Positions 8,168 to 16,288 of a DNA stretch of 57,600 nucleotides are shown here, piece by piece; position 1 is the stretch's first letter, and each line of letters starts with the position of its first letter. The translations under genes were made by a program, and so were the position numbers. The notes beneath the pieces were generated by a model. That model searched no databases. It was not told where the DNA came from and was given only the letters and a program-made list of their open reading frames with translations. This DNA is from CAYJDR01 sp964368965 (GTDB lineage Bacteria; Chrysiogenota; Deferribacteres; Deferribacterales; Mucispirillaceae). The stretch lies in the NCBI GenBank assembly GCA_964368965.1, contig CAYJDR010000011.1, positions 1 to 57,600 on the forward strand. The letters are read 5' to 3'.

Positions 8168-8258
8168 CCCTTAATAGCATATTTCACCCGGGGTTCTCGC
8201 GTGCTAGACAAAAGCCTAAAATTCCTGAAAAAAGCCGCTATAGCCTTGCGCACGGCGC

Positions 8259-8283
8259 AAAAAAAGCCGGTTTACCGGCTTTT
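8259..8283 (-). terminator. Terminator of the mob/primase operon
   Basis: On the minus strand, AAAAGCCGG and CCGGCTTTT (8262-8270 with 8275-8283) form a nine-bp stem with a four-base loop, followed by further Ts. It lies about 20 bp after the primase stop codon. Confidence 0.8.
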
Positions 8284-8304
8284 ATATTATGTATAACTGT
8301 TTAC

Positions 8305-9453
8305 TTATATAAACAAAAATGGTGCAACATCTTTTTTCTTACAATACAGCGCTGTTCTGCTGGCATAGCGTTTTAAATTCTTGGCATTATGCTTATCTTT
8401 TTGCGTAGCATGGCGCATAAGCCAAGAAAATACCACTTCTTCCGTACCCCCCTGTGCATACAGATAACACCCCAGCATCACATCTGCGCGCGACCTATCT
8501 ATAGCAGCTCCATATTTCAAAATAATATTTTTTTGATATGCCAGCGCTCCACGTTCAACATCTGAAGGCACAGGTACAAGGTCAAGAGTAACAGGTTCAT
8601 CTTTAATAATCACATTGTTACTATAACTAACATACATTTCATCCAAAAGCGTTTCTAATCCTTTACACCGCATACGCGTGGCCGATTTTATTTCTACATA
8701 GGGATAACGCCCACTCCCATCAAGCATGGGCTTCTTGTGGTTGCTGAAGCCTGCAAGCCGTGTATTGTGATTGGCCTTAGTAACAGCAGGGTCACCATGG
8801 CGTTTATTGAACCAAGCTGTTGCATAGTGATAAAAACATTCATCATATTTCTTTTCAAGCACATAGTGAGCTTGCATACTACGGTCGCTTGTCTCCAAAA
8901 GAAGTGAGGGTCTATGCTCATCGCAAAAACTAAACTCCACATCATCTATATATAATGATATGCGGTCAGAACTGTGATGCCCTTGAAAATAGATATCGCT
9001 TCCTCGCACATTATGGCTTGCCAAATATGGGAACATTTTGAGTAAGTGCTCTGCACTTATACCGTCAGGATACTCGCCCCCCGTAGAGAAACTTTCGCGT
9101 GGATTTTTTGCTTTAACATTTATAGTCAACCGCTCTAGCCCTAGAATTTGTAGCTGCTTTAGAGCCATTTGTGCCATTTTCGCTAATTTTTTCTCGAGCT
9201 TAGTATCTTTAATGCAAATCGTAGGGCTTTTCTCGGCGGGCGGCGTAATAATATCAGAACCATTAGCAATTGAAGGAAATGCTTCTGCTAACAGCCGTAC
9301 TGCCTCTCTATACTCCTTACCGCACTCCTTCATGAGCACATCGATGGGGGTACGTACATGGCGCTTGGCTTCCCATTGTGAGATATTAAATTTTTCACGC
9401 ACAGCATCTAAGGAAAGTTCATTCAGGTTCAATATTAGTTCTCTATCTTGCAT
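8305..9453 (-). CDS. repB: RepB-family plasmid DNA primase (IncQ-like)
   Basis: Resembles the RepB' primase of RSF1010, which lays primers at ssi hairpins. The 382 residues carry an N-terminal leader (about 1-75, possibly helix-turn-helix), then the catalytic part: ISLYIDDVEFSFCDEHRPSLLLETSDRSMQAHYVLEKKYDE followed by HGDPAVTKANHNTRLAGFSNHKKP. The latter is the typical 'DP-x-HxxRLAGFxNxK' block of this family. A helical C-terminal domain follows. In RSF1010 this domain is fused to the MobA relaxase; here it is a separate gene at the end of the mob operon. Upstream spacing to the 100-residue gene is two bases. Confidence 0.8.
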   Translation of the reverse strand: MQDRELILNLNELSLDAVREKFNISQWEAKRHVRTPIDVLMKECGKEYREAVRLLAEAFPSIANGSDIITPPAEKSPTICIKDTKLEKKLAKMAQMALKQLQILGLERLTINVKAKNPRESFSTGGEYPDGISAEHLLKMFPYLASHNVRGSDIYFQGHHSSDRISLYIDDVEFSFCDEHRPSLLLETSDRSMQAHYVLEKKYDECFYHYATAWFNKRHGDPAVTKANHNTRLAGFSNHKKPMLDGSGRYPYVEIKSATRMRCKGLETLLDEMYVSYSNNVIIKDEPVTLDLVPVPSDVERGALAYQKNIILKYGAAIDRSRADVMLGCYLYAQGGTEEVVFSWLMRHATQKDKHNAKNLKRYASRTALYCKKKDVAPFLFI

Positions 9454-9455
9454 AC

Positions 9456-9758
9456 TTAGTCATCCTTTTGTTTACGAGGTGTGAAATGAGTGCAATCAAC
9501 AATGGGCAAAAACAACTCTCTCTCGTAACTTTCATCTATTCTCTGGTGTAGTACGAGACAGTGCATCCCCGTTTCATCCATCACTAAATCATCTCCATTG
9601 GATCTTGCAGACATAAAGCAATTGGCACATACAGCGCAAAGAAAGTACTGCTTTTTTCGCTGAGATATTTTTATGAGTGTTTGAATTTTTTTACATTTTT
9701 CAAAATGAATATTTAAATCTGAGAAGTCGTAGTAATGTTCATTAAAATCTATCATCAT
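9456..9758 (-). CDS. Small protein with a Cys pair, in mob operon (100 aa)
   Basis: Unknown. It starts at 9758 after GGAGATAAA, overlaps the relaxase 3' end by 17 bp and ends two bases before the primase start, so it is cotranscribed and probably coupled. The sequence has CAVCANC near residue 41 and two further cysteines (MHC, VDC), which could bind a metal. A role in mobilization or replication is inferred from position only. Confidence 0.7.
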   Translation of the reverse strand: MMIDFNEHYYDFSDLNIHFEKCKKIQTLIKISQRKKQYFLCAVCANCFMSARSNGDDLVMDETGMHCLVLHQRIDESYERELFLPIVDCTHFTPRKQKDD

Positions 9759-11124
9759 TTTTTATCTCCATATGTTGTATAGTATTTTCTAAAGTAGGTT
9801 GTGGCGCGGCATGACCTTTGGTAAAGCTAGACGAATCGGAGGAACTAGCGCTCGTTTTCAAAATATTTTCATAATATTGAACAGATTGAGCACTGTCTGA
9901 CAGGGAATTTTCTTTTAAAATGGACTTTATCTTAAAAATATCTTCAATCTTTTTCTTTGAAAAACGCCTATCAATTTCTGACAATTTAACTTTATCTTGT
10001 TCTTTATTAAAAGCGATCACGTATGAGCCGCCGCTAGGTATTAGGTTGAAATTCTCTTGCGCCAAAGCGTGGGCTATCGCCCCCCAACTTGAAGCCTCTA
10101 CCAAAGCCGTATCCAAAATTTTTTTCAATTTCTTTTTAGCAGCACGCACGGTTATATTTTTAGGGTATAGGGCAGGCATGCTCACAAGATATGATTGCAA
10201 TGTGAGCGTTTTTTCATCTATAGGACCGAAGCGACGCTGGAGTCCTTTGAAAGAATTTTCATCTAACAGCCTAGAACTTTTTACTTGAATAGTTCGGTCA
10301 TAAGCATCCATAAAAACTGCGCCTTTAGGTTGTCCATCCTTATTATAGGAAAGCTCCATGATGACCCTGTGCATATTTAAAAGAATGAACACATCCTTCC
10401 AGCCTTTGACGATAGGCAAAAGTGCATTTACTTTTTCAAGTAGCAAACGCTCCGGTGACTTTAGCCCTGTGCGCAGTTCTGTTTGCGTCGCCGCATTACT
10501 AAGCGCTGTCTTTGAAGATTTCTTCAGCCTTTGCCCTTTATTATCAACAAGACAAAAGGATGTGTCATAACCTCTACGACGGCATATTTCATACATGGCA
10601 GCATGCATACAAAGCGCGTCATTACGGCGAACTTTTCCCTGCGCGTTAATAGAAGTTACTGTTCCCACATTCACGGGAATGAAGAGCTCGCCCTGTGCAT
10701 TGGGCTCCAGCGACACCCTATCTAATAGTATATGAGTATGTATATTTTCCGTGTTAGAATGCACAGTATACAGACACGCATGCTCAGCCATGCCCAAATG
10801 CTTGAGCAAAGATTTCACATCGCGGCGGAAATCCTCTGCTGTGAGAGAATCATCAAGGTCACTACGATAGGATATAATGATATGATCCAGCATACGGCCT
10901 GTGCCCCTATAAAGCGCGTGGGAGCGGGCGATTTCCTGTACTTGCTTTGTTCGATTATCAGAAAGCACATTAAACGCCCCCTGCACCGGCATCCCATTAA
11001 GAACATGTATTTTATCACCATGCCCTGCGGCGTTATCAATATAAGTAGCAGTGGCTATGAGGGAGCGACGAGATTGCTTTTTACCGCGTGAGCGAACACG
11101 CTTCATAATTAACGCTGAAGACAT
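9742..11124 (-). CDS. mobA: MOBP-type relaxase
   Basis: Nicks oriT and carries the strand during conjugative transfer. Motif I has the probable catalytic Tyr28 in IATATYID. Motif III is VHSNTENIHTHILLDRV (121-137), giving His122, His129 and His131, the metal-binding triad of MOBP relaxases. DHIIISYR (80-87) is the usual strand between them. At 460 residues the C-terminal part has no helicase or primase domain. The start overlaps the mobC stop by one base (TAATG). No coupling protein or type IV secretion gene is present, so the element would be mobilizable only with a helper. Confidence 0.88.
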   Translation of the reverse strand: MSSALIMKRVRSRGKKQSRRSLIATATYIDNAAGHGDKIHVLNGMPVQGAFNVLSDNRTKQVQEIARSHALYRGTGRMLDHIIISYRSDLDDSLTAEDFRRDVKSLLKHLGMAEHACLYTVHSNTENIHTHILLDRVSLEPNAQGELFIPVNVGTVTSINAQGKVRRNDALCMHAAMYEICRRRGYDTSFCLVDNKGQRLKKSSKTALSNAATQTELRTGLKSPERLLLEKVNALLPIVKGWKDVFILLNMHRVIMELSYNKDGQPKGAVFMDAYDRTIQVKSSRLLDENSFKGLQRRFGPIDEKTLTLQSYLVSMPALYPKNITVRAAKKKLKKILDTALVEASSWGAIAHALAQENFNLIPSGGSYVIAFNKEQDKVKLSEIDRRFSKKKIEDIFKIKSILKENSLSDSAQSVQYYENILKTSASSSDSSSFTKGHAAPQPTLENTIQHMEIKNDDRF

Positions 11125-11513
11125 TATGCCACCTCCTTGAGTTTGGCTTCTACTTGGCGCACAAGTTGTCTAATTTCTTGAATGACGGGATTAAAATCTT
11201 CGCGTGGTGCCTTTTGTTCTACAATGAGCATTTTTAGTAATCCCCCTTGGCGCCTAAGTTCACCTTTAAGACGCAACAGTTCTACGCGGTCTGACGTATC
11301 AAACAGCTGTTTTACAGGCGCCGGGAGACTTTCCGTCTGTAAAGGCGCCAGCTCTGCTGACACGGCCGATGGACTAAAGAGAAAATCCGCAATAAGCTTA
11401 CGCAGCAAATCTGAGGGCCTCACACCAAGACGATGCGCCCAAATTTTGAACCCAAGACTGGTACTTGGTTGCAACATGAATGTGAATTTCGATGAAAAAT
11501 TTTCTTTTATCAT
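11124..11513 (-). CDS. mobC: MobC-like relaxosome accessory protein
   Basis: A 129-residue protein starting after a strong AGGAGG site. The N-terminal FTFMLQPSTSLGFKIWAHRLGVRPSDLLRKLIADF looks like a ribbon-helix-helix DNA-binding domain (residues 8-45). The C-terminal VELLRLKGELRRQGGLLKMLI and the closing IQEIRQLVRQVEAKLKEV resemble MobC proteins that open oriT for the relaxase. It is coupled to mobA and transcribed away from the putative oriT at 11,735-11,791. Confidence 0.75.
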   Translation of the reverse strand: MIKENFSSKFTFMLQPSTSLGFKIWAHRLGVRPSDLLRKLIADFLFSPSAVSAELAPLQTESLPAPVKQLFDTSDRVELLRLKGELRRQGGLLKMLIVEQKAPREDFNPVIQEIRQLVRQVEAKLKEVA

Positions 11514-11734
11514 TTTTAATCCTCCTAATGGATATAGCTACATCATGCACCGGGGAGAGATAAAAGCAACTATTTTTTAAGTATGTTACATGAAAAAAAC
11601 TACGTCGCGGTACGCAAAAGTATGCTTTGGGATAGTTAAAATTCATCAGCAAAAAGATTTTTTGTTTTCAAAAAGGAGAGCGTAGCGAAAAACACGCGTG
11701 CAAGCGAAGCGCCGCAAAGCGATCGCCTCGCAGA

Positions 11735-11791
11735 GCAGGAAAGACCCCTCTCAACATATAGCTTTGCTATCGTGTAAGGGGTCATTCCTGC
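11735..11791. other. oriT: Candidate oriT
   Basis: Arms 11,735-11,749 (GCAGGAA-A-GACCCCT) and 11,777-11,791 (AGGGGTC-A-TTCCTGC) pair at 14 of 15 positions. The loop holds a smaller hairpin (ATAGC-TTT-GCTAT, 11,758-11,770). ATTCCTGCC at the outer arm resembles the nic core (ATCCTGC) of RP4-type MOBP origins. It lies about 220 bp upstream of the divergently reading mobC-mobA genes, the usual place for oriT. A terminator is unlikely because no T-run follows. Confidence 0.55.
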
Positions 11792-11864
11792 CTAGACGCT
11801 ATATTTATAGTGAGAGGATGAATTTCTGCGCTTTATAAGCACCATGAGGAGATGTAAAAAACTT

Positions 11865-11892
11865 TTGCTGATAAATTATTGCTGATAAATTA
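11865..11892 (+). repeat. 14-bp tandem repeat, two exact copies
   Basis: TTGCTGATAAATTA occurs twice head to tail (11,865-11,878 and 11,879-11,892), followed by a partial third TTTTGATAA. Possible binding site or slippage product close to the element border. Confidence 0.8.
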
Positions 11893-11922
11893 TTTTGATA
11901 ACAAGTAAACGCGAGCATAAAG

Positions 11923-11984
11923 ACAGGGCTTTGCACGGATGTTATGGAGGATATGAGGAGAAGAAAAGGCTGAGCCCTGTTTTT
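11923..11984 (+). terminator. Inverted repeat with T-run, possible terminator
   Basis: ACAGGGCT (11,923-11,930) and AGCCCTGT (11,973-11,980) pair perfectly and the second arm is followed by TTTT. The 42-base loop is long for an intrinsic terminator, so a small structured RNA or an element-end repeat is also possible. Confidence 0.35.
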
Positions 11985-12171
11985 ATGGGAGTTAATATGC
12001 TTAAGCTAAAAGTATCTATAGCCAATCACCTCCCTGAAAATCAGCATTCATTAAAAGCTGTGAGATTAACGCAAATAAAAATATTGACTAGTTTTGCCAC
12101 ATTATACTATGTTTACCCACCGAAAATAGCCTGTATTTAATGACACTAAACAGAAATTTTGCATTACCTCT

Positions 12172-12184
12172 GGAGTACGCATTG
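12172..12184 (+). promoter_or_regulatory. Ribosome site that sets a TTG start for wecE
   Basis: GGAG at 12,172-12,175 lies six bases before TTG at 12,182. The upstream ATG at 12,140 has no Shine-Dalgarno match, and the TTG gives an N-terminus (M)IPFN that lines up with E. coli WecE. Confidence 0.65.
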
Positions 12185-13309
12185 ATTCCATTCAATAAGC
12201 CATATATGACGGGCAAAGAACTATTCTACATAGCAGAAGCTCACTTTGGGGGAAAGCTTGCAGGTGATGGGCCCTTTACACAGCGCTGTCATGGATGGCT
12301 TGAAAAAAATATTGGTTGTAAAAAGGCTTTACTTACGCATTCTTGTACTGCAGCACTAGAAATGACTGCTATCCTCCTAGATATCCAGTCTGGCGATGAA
12401 GTCATCATGCCTTCTTATACTTTTGTTTCCACGGCAAATGCCTTTGCTTTGCGCGGTGGTGTGCCTGTTTTTGTAGATATTCGTGAGGATACATTAAATA
12501 TTGACGAAAAACTCATTGAAGCCGCCATCACCCCTAAAACAAAAGCTATTGTAGTAGTTCATTATGCAGGAGTCGCTTGTGAAATGGACAGCATTATGGA
12601 AATTGCCCAGCGTCATAATATTAAAGTTATTGAAGACGCCGCACAGGGCATCATGTCCACATATAAAGGGCGTCCTTTAGGGAGTATCGGACACCTAGGT
12701 GCATTAAGTTTCCACGAAACAAAAAATATTATCTCAGGCGAAGGTGGTGCCTTACTTGTCAATGATGTTGAGGTCGTACAGCGTTCTGAAATTATACGAG
12801 AAAAAGGCACAGACCGTAGTCGTTTCTTCCGCGGCCAAGTAGACAAATACACTTGGCAAGATATCGGCTCATCTTTTTTGCCGGGAGAACTCATCGCGGC
12901 TTTTTTATGGGCGCAATTGGAAGAGGTAGAGAGAATTCAAGACATGCGCTTGAAGGCTTGGATAACGTATGATTCTCTTTTAGAGCTTTTAGAAAAAGAA
13001 GAGCTCTTACAACGCCAAAAAAATTTGCCTTATTGTCAACATAATGCCCACATGTATTATGTTATTTTACCTAAACACATAAACAGAGAAAAAGTTCTTC
13101 TCCGCCTGAAAGAAGAGGGAATTTATTCTGTTTTTCATTACGTTCCTTTACACTCTGCTCCTGCCGGCCAAAGACTCGGGCGCACACATGGAAAACTAGA
13201 CGTGACCAATGATTTATCCTCAAGGCTGATTCGCTTGCCGTTTTATACGAACATAAATATTGAACAGCAACAGTTCGTTTGTGAAACACTGCAAATTGCT
13301 TTACGATAA
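12182..13309 (+). CDS. wecE: dTDP-4-amino-4,6-dideoxygalactose transaminase (WecE/RffA)
   Basis: PLP aminotransferase of the DegT/DnrJ/EryC1 family converting dTDP-4-keto-6-deoxyglucose to dTDP-4-amino-4,6-dideoxygalactose (dTDP-Fuc4N). The protein tracks E. coli WecE closely: KLAGDGPFTQRC, DEVIMPSYTFVSTANAF, VHYAGVACEMD, EDAAQG and FRGQVDKYTW. The Schiff-base lysine in SFHETKN falls at residue 181 when counted from the TTG start, the same number as in E. coli WecE, which supports that start (375 aa versus 376). It heads a short plus-strand operon with a GT2 and a formyltransferase. The substrate would come from RfbA/RfbB at the far end of the window. Confidence 0.9.
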   Translation: MIPFNKPYMTGKELFYIAEAHFGGKLAGDGPFTQRCHGWLEKNIGCKKALLTHSCTAALEMTAILLDIQSGDEVIMPSYTFVSTANAFALRGGVPVFVDIREDTLNIDEKLIEAAITPKTKAIVVVHYAGVACEMDSIMEIAQRHNIKVIEDAAQGIMSTYKGRPLGSIGHLGALSFHETKNIISGEGGALLVNDVEVVQRSEIIREKGTDRSRFFRGQVDKYTWQDIGSSFLPGELIAAFLWAQLEEVERIQDMRLKAWITYDSLLELLEKEELLQRQKNLPYCQHNAHMYYVILPKHINREKVLLRLKEEGIYSVFHYVPLHSAPAGQRLGRTHGKLDVTNDLSSRLIRLPFYTNINIEQQQFVCETLQIALR

Positions 13310-13332
13310 ATTAAAAATTTAATGAGTACAAA

Positions 13333-14271
13333 ATGAAATTATCCATTGTCACTACGCTTTATTTCTCAGAAGTGTATATTGAAGAATTTTTTTTGCGTGC
13401 TACAAAAATAGCAAAACAATACGCAAGCAATGACTATGAAATCATTATGGTAAATGACGGTTCTCCAGATAGTAGCTTAGAGATTGCGACCAGTTTAACA
13501 AAATACGACAAACATTTAAAAGTTATAGAACTTTCAAAAAATTTTGGTCATCATAAGGCTATGATGACAGGGCTTATGTACGCTCAAGGAGAAGAGGTTT
13601 TTCTCATTGATGTTGATTTAGAAGAAGACCCAGAGTGGCTAATTCCTTTCTCAAAAATGAAAAAAGAACAAAAATTAGACGTTGTTTATGGAGTTCAAGA
13701 AAAGCGTAAGGGCGGATTATTTGAAAAATGGAGTGGAGCGTTATTTTATAAAGTTTTTAATACACTTACTTCGATAAAGCACCCTGAAAGTCCTACCACA
13801 GCGCGTCTTATGAGTAAAAAATATGTGACCGCTTTAACCTTGCATCAAGAGCAAGCTGTCGCTTTTTTCTGTCTTTGTGCGCTAATAGGGTTTAACCAAA
13901 GAGAATATATTGTCACTAAAAAAAATACTTCGCCAACTACCTATAGCTTGCTTAAAAAAATTAAATTAGCTTTTATAGCTTTAACTTCTTTTAGTAGTGT
14001 TTTTTTAAAAATTATTTTTTGGTTAGGTTTATGCATCTCTCTATTTTCATTTGCAATCATACTATACATATTTATAAATTCTTTGTTTAATAATTTTGAA
14101 GTGCTCGGATGGGCATCTATCATGAGTTCTATCTGGTTTTTGTCAGGTATTATTTTAATGTCATTAGGGGTAATAGGTTTGTATCTTTCAAAGATATTTG
14201 CTGAAACAAAGGGCAGACCATATACTATAGTAAAAAGTATACACATAAACAGTTCTTCATTATTAGAATAA
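13333..14271 (+). CDS. GT2 polyprenyl-phosphate glycosyltransferase (GtrB/DPM1-like)
   Basis: The 312 residues comprise an N-terminal GT-A domain (IVTTLYFSEVYIEEF, IMVNDGSPDSS, then IDVDLEEDPEWL, where the usual DADLQDP metal site is DVDLEED) and two C-terminal membrane helices (about 215-245 and 260-285), ending with KGRPYTIV. Such enzymes load one sugar onto undecaprenyl phosphate on the cytoplasmic face. With wecE before and a formyltransferase after, the donor may be dTDP-Fuc4N or its formylated form; that is inference. The C-terminal half is unusually A+T-rich. Confidence 0.82.
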   Translation: MKLSIVTTLYFSEVYIEEFFLRATKIAKQYASNDYEIIMVNDGSPDSSLEIATSLTKYDKHLKVIELSKNFGHHKAMMTGLMYAQGEEVFLIDVDLEEDPEWLIPFSKMKKEQKLDVVYGVQEKRKGGLFEKWSGALFYKVFNTLTSIKHPESPTTARLMSKKYVTALTLHQEQAVAFFCLCALIGFNQREYIVTKKNTSPTTYSLLKKIKLAFIALTSFSSVFLKIIFWLGLCISLFSFAIILYIFINSLFNNFEVLGWASIMSSIWFLSGIILMSLGVIGLYLSKIFAETKGRPYTIVKSIHINSSSLLE

Positions 14272-14290
14272 AAATATTTGAGAAATAAAA

Positions 14291-14947
14291 ATGAAAAAAA
14301 ATCTAATAATAACTATTCTCACAGATAAAAATAGTTATATGAATACCTTTAATAAAAAATTAAAACAACAACTTAAAGAACTGAAGCATGAAGTTCGTTT
14401 AATAAATAAAAAAGAAGAGCTAAGAAACGGAGATATTCTTTTTTTATTTAGCTGTTTTGAATTAATAGAAAATCAATATCTCTCATTACATAAATATAAT
14501 ATAGTCATTCATGAAAGCGATTTACCACAAGGCAAAGGATGGTCCCCAGCAAGCTGGCAAATTTTAGAAGGACAAAGGAAAATAGTTTTGACAGCGTTTG
14601 AAGCAACATTAAGCGTTGATTCTGGTGATATCTATTATAAAGACTTTGTACAACTGGAGGGATCAGAACTCGCACCTCAATGGAGAGGCAAAATTGCATT
14701 TAAGAAAATGGAAATGTGTTTAAATATAGTCCAGGATTTTCACATCTTAAAATCCAGTCCTCAAGTAGGCACAGAAAGTTTTTACGCAAAACGCTGTAAG
14801 AACTCATCTAAATTAGATGTCAATAAAAGCATTCTAGATCAATTCCCGCTATTGCAAATAGTTGACAATGACTTGTATCCTGCATTTTTTGAATTACACG
14901 GGAAAAAATATATACTAAAAATATACGAAGAAAAAGATTTGAGCTAA
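14291..14947 (+). CDS. Sugar N-formyltransferase
   Basis: A formyltransferase-fold protein using N10-formyltetrahydrofolate. Diagnostic elements are VIHESDLPQGKGWSPASWQIL (residues 72-92, holding the catalytic His) and SVDSGDIYYKD (108-118, holding the catalytic Asp), equivalent to the HxSxLPxxxG...D(S/A)GDI pattern in sugar and methionyl-tRNA formyltransferases. At 218 residues it is shorter than ArnA-type or Fmt proteins, so it is a sugar-nucleotide type. Next to wecE the likely substrate is the 4-amino group of dTDP-Fuc4N, giving Fuc4NFo. Confidence 0.8.
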   Translation: MKKNLIITILTDKNSYMNTFNKKLKQQLKELKHEVRLINKKEELRNGDILFLFSCFELIENQYLSLHKYNIVIHESDLPQGKGWSPASWQILEGQRKIVLTAFEATLSVDSGDIYYKDFVQLEGSELAPQWRGKIAFKKMEMCLNIVQDFHILKSSPQVGTESFYAKRCKNSSKLDVNKSILDQFPLLQIVDNDLYPAFFELHGKKYILKIYEEKDLS

Positions 14948-15003
14948 TGATAGGTAACTTTTTCTTCTTGAAAAGAAAACAAAGCTGGAAAACTAGCAGT
15001 TTA

Positions 15004-15864
15004 CTATTTCTCTTTCCTTCCCAGCACAAAACGCGACCCCCCAAATGGAAAATTTAAACCAAATTTTATGCAAAGCAGTTCTAGCTGCATTATTGCATAA
15101 AGTGTGGCATTTTGCCATTGGGGTATAGTTAATCCAGATTCCTTATTATTACTCTTTCTGGTAAGCCACATGAGGGGCAACAGGAAAGAAACAAAAGAGG
15201 TGGTTCTCACAATTTTAAAGCCTTCATTTATCATCTTTTCTTGCAATTCATAACGTCTATACCTTCGCACGTGACAGGCCTGGTTATCAACATCACTCCA
15301 CATCCACATATGCTGTGGCACGGCAATAAGAGCAAAGCCGCCGGGTTTAAGAGCTCGAAAAATTTCGGCTATAACCTTCTCATCATCTTCTATATGCTCT
15401 AGAACATCAAGGGAACCTATAACATCAAATTCTTCCGTATAAGGAATATTCCTCGCGTCCATTTGAATAAGCGTAGCATTCTCTGCAAGACGATTTGCGG
15501 CCTTATCAAGACCATTTATATAAATCTCACTACCTGTTATAGATATGTGTGGAAAGGCTTTTCTAATGCCAGTAGAAACAAAGGCTGTACCACAACCGAT
15601 TTCTAAAAATTGCTGCAAGTCGGGGCAATATTTTTTGAGAAAATACATAATCAAAGTATTTCGAGAGCGAAACCAAAAATTACTATCCTCATGTTTAATA
15701 AGCTCGTCAAAAGCCTCTGCGGGAAAACCATCGTTTTCTGCCGCCAACTCTGGTGCATAAGCCCTAAACCCCTGTATCATGGGGTACTCATAAGAACAAG
15801 AAGGGCAAGAGCTTAACTCTTCTGAGCCTTGCCATTCAAAGTGACATTGCAAACACCTACGCAT
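15004..15864 (-). CDS. SAM-dependent methyltransferase with N-terminal zinc ribbon
   Basis: Class I methyltransferase (286 aa). A four-cysteine ribbon (Cys4, Cys7, Cys20, Cys23) comes first; the Rossmann part has motif I FLEIGCGTAF, then DVIGSLDVLEHIEDDEKVIAEIFRALKPGGFALIAVPQH. The HVRRYRRYELQEKM segment and hydrophobic C-terminal region are typical of glycan-locus methyltransferases. It is the last gene of the long pse operon, with a GAGGG site and one base between it and the preceding gene. Substrate unknown. Confidence 0.82.
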   Translation of the reverse strand: MRRCLQCHFEWQGSEELSSCPSCSYEYPMIQGFRAYAPELAAENDGFPAEAFDELIKHEDSNFWFRSRNTLIMYFLKKYCPDLQQFLEIGCGTAFVSTGIRKAFPHISITGSEIYINGLDKAANRLAENATLIQMDARNIPYTEEFDVIGSLDVLEHIEDDEKVIAEIFRALKPGGFALIAVPQHMWMWSDVDNQACHVRRYRRYELQEKMINEGFKIVRTTSFVSFLLPLMWLTRKSNNKESGLTIPQWQNATLYAIMQLELLCIKFGLNFPFGGSRFVLGRKEK

Positions 15865-15865
15865 T

Positions 15866-16249
15866 TTATTGCCCTCGAGAGATAATGATAATTCCTATGA
15901 TGATGAATAAGGAACCAATGGTTTTGGGGAAATTTAAAGACTCGCTTAAAAATAGTATGGAAAATGCGATCACGAGTACATAGTTCAAAGCCATCCAAGG
16001 ATAAGCATAACTGATTTCAAACTTTGTCATGGCCATCATCCAGGTAATACCACCTAAAAAAGTAGCAACCAGGCCAGAGAAGACCCAAGGATTTAGAAAA
16101 AGCTGCCCTAAAAATAGCGCTTTTCCCTGTAGGGTATCCGGTAAAACACCTGCCATGCCCACTTGCCAACGCATAATAAGCTGGCTGTAAACGCCAAGGA
16201 AAAGTGAAAGAAAAATGTATAAGTGATCTATTATTTTTGATGATAACAT
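15866..16249 (-). CDS. SMR/EamA-like four-helix membrane protein (ArnE/F-like)
   Basis: A 127-residue protein with four predicted transmembrane helices (about 8-26, 48-70, 78-98, 104-124). TWMMAMTKFEISYAYPWMALNYVLV matches the SYAYP-containing helix of ArnE/ArnF-like subunits, which help move lipid-linked amino sugars across the inner membrane. Within the pse operon it may flip a polyprenyl-linked sugar for the GT-C-like protein encoded just upstream. Confidence 0.78.
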   Translation of the reverse strand: MLSSKIIDHLYIFLSLFLGVYSQLIMRWQVGMAGVLPDTLQGKALFLGQLFLNPWVFSGLVATFLGGITWMMAMTKFEISYAYPWMALNYVLVIAFSILFLSESLNFPKTIGSLFIIIGIIIISRGQ

Positions 16250-16288
16250 AACTATTCTCTATTCTGCCACAATGAAAATAAAAAGCAT

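Larger units (their letters stand above)
7944..8258. other. Candidate origin of vegetative replication (oriV)
   Basis: Gene-free region between the convergent repC and primase genes. It contains a long perfect hairpin (7995-8029), an A+T-rich segment (about 8040-8100) and three evenly spaced TATCGCA repeats (8104-8154). Iterons bound by RepC, an A+T-rich melting region and a primase-recognised single-strand initiation hairpin are the known parts of IncQ origins. The match of parts and neighbours is good; function is inferred. Confidence 0.65.
11514..12181. other. Junction between the mob region and the glycan locus
   Basis: No convincing gene. It contains the candidate oriT (11,735-11,791), a 14-bp tandem repeat (11,865-11,892) and an eight-bp inverted repeat with a T-run (11,923-11,984). 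The right border of the element must lie here, but I found no copy of the left-end sequence that would define an att site. The 81-codon plus-strand ORF at 11,895-12,140 has no ribosome site or family resemblance. Confidence 0.5.

Noticed and set aside
11895..12140. 81-codon plus-strand ORF before wecE
   Set aside because: No Shine-Dalgarno at the start, spans the inverted repeat at 11,923-11,980, and the composition is not protein-like.
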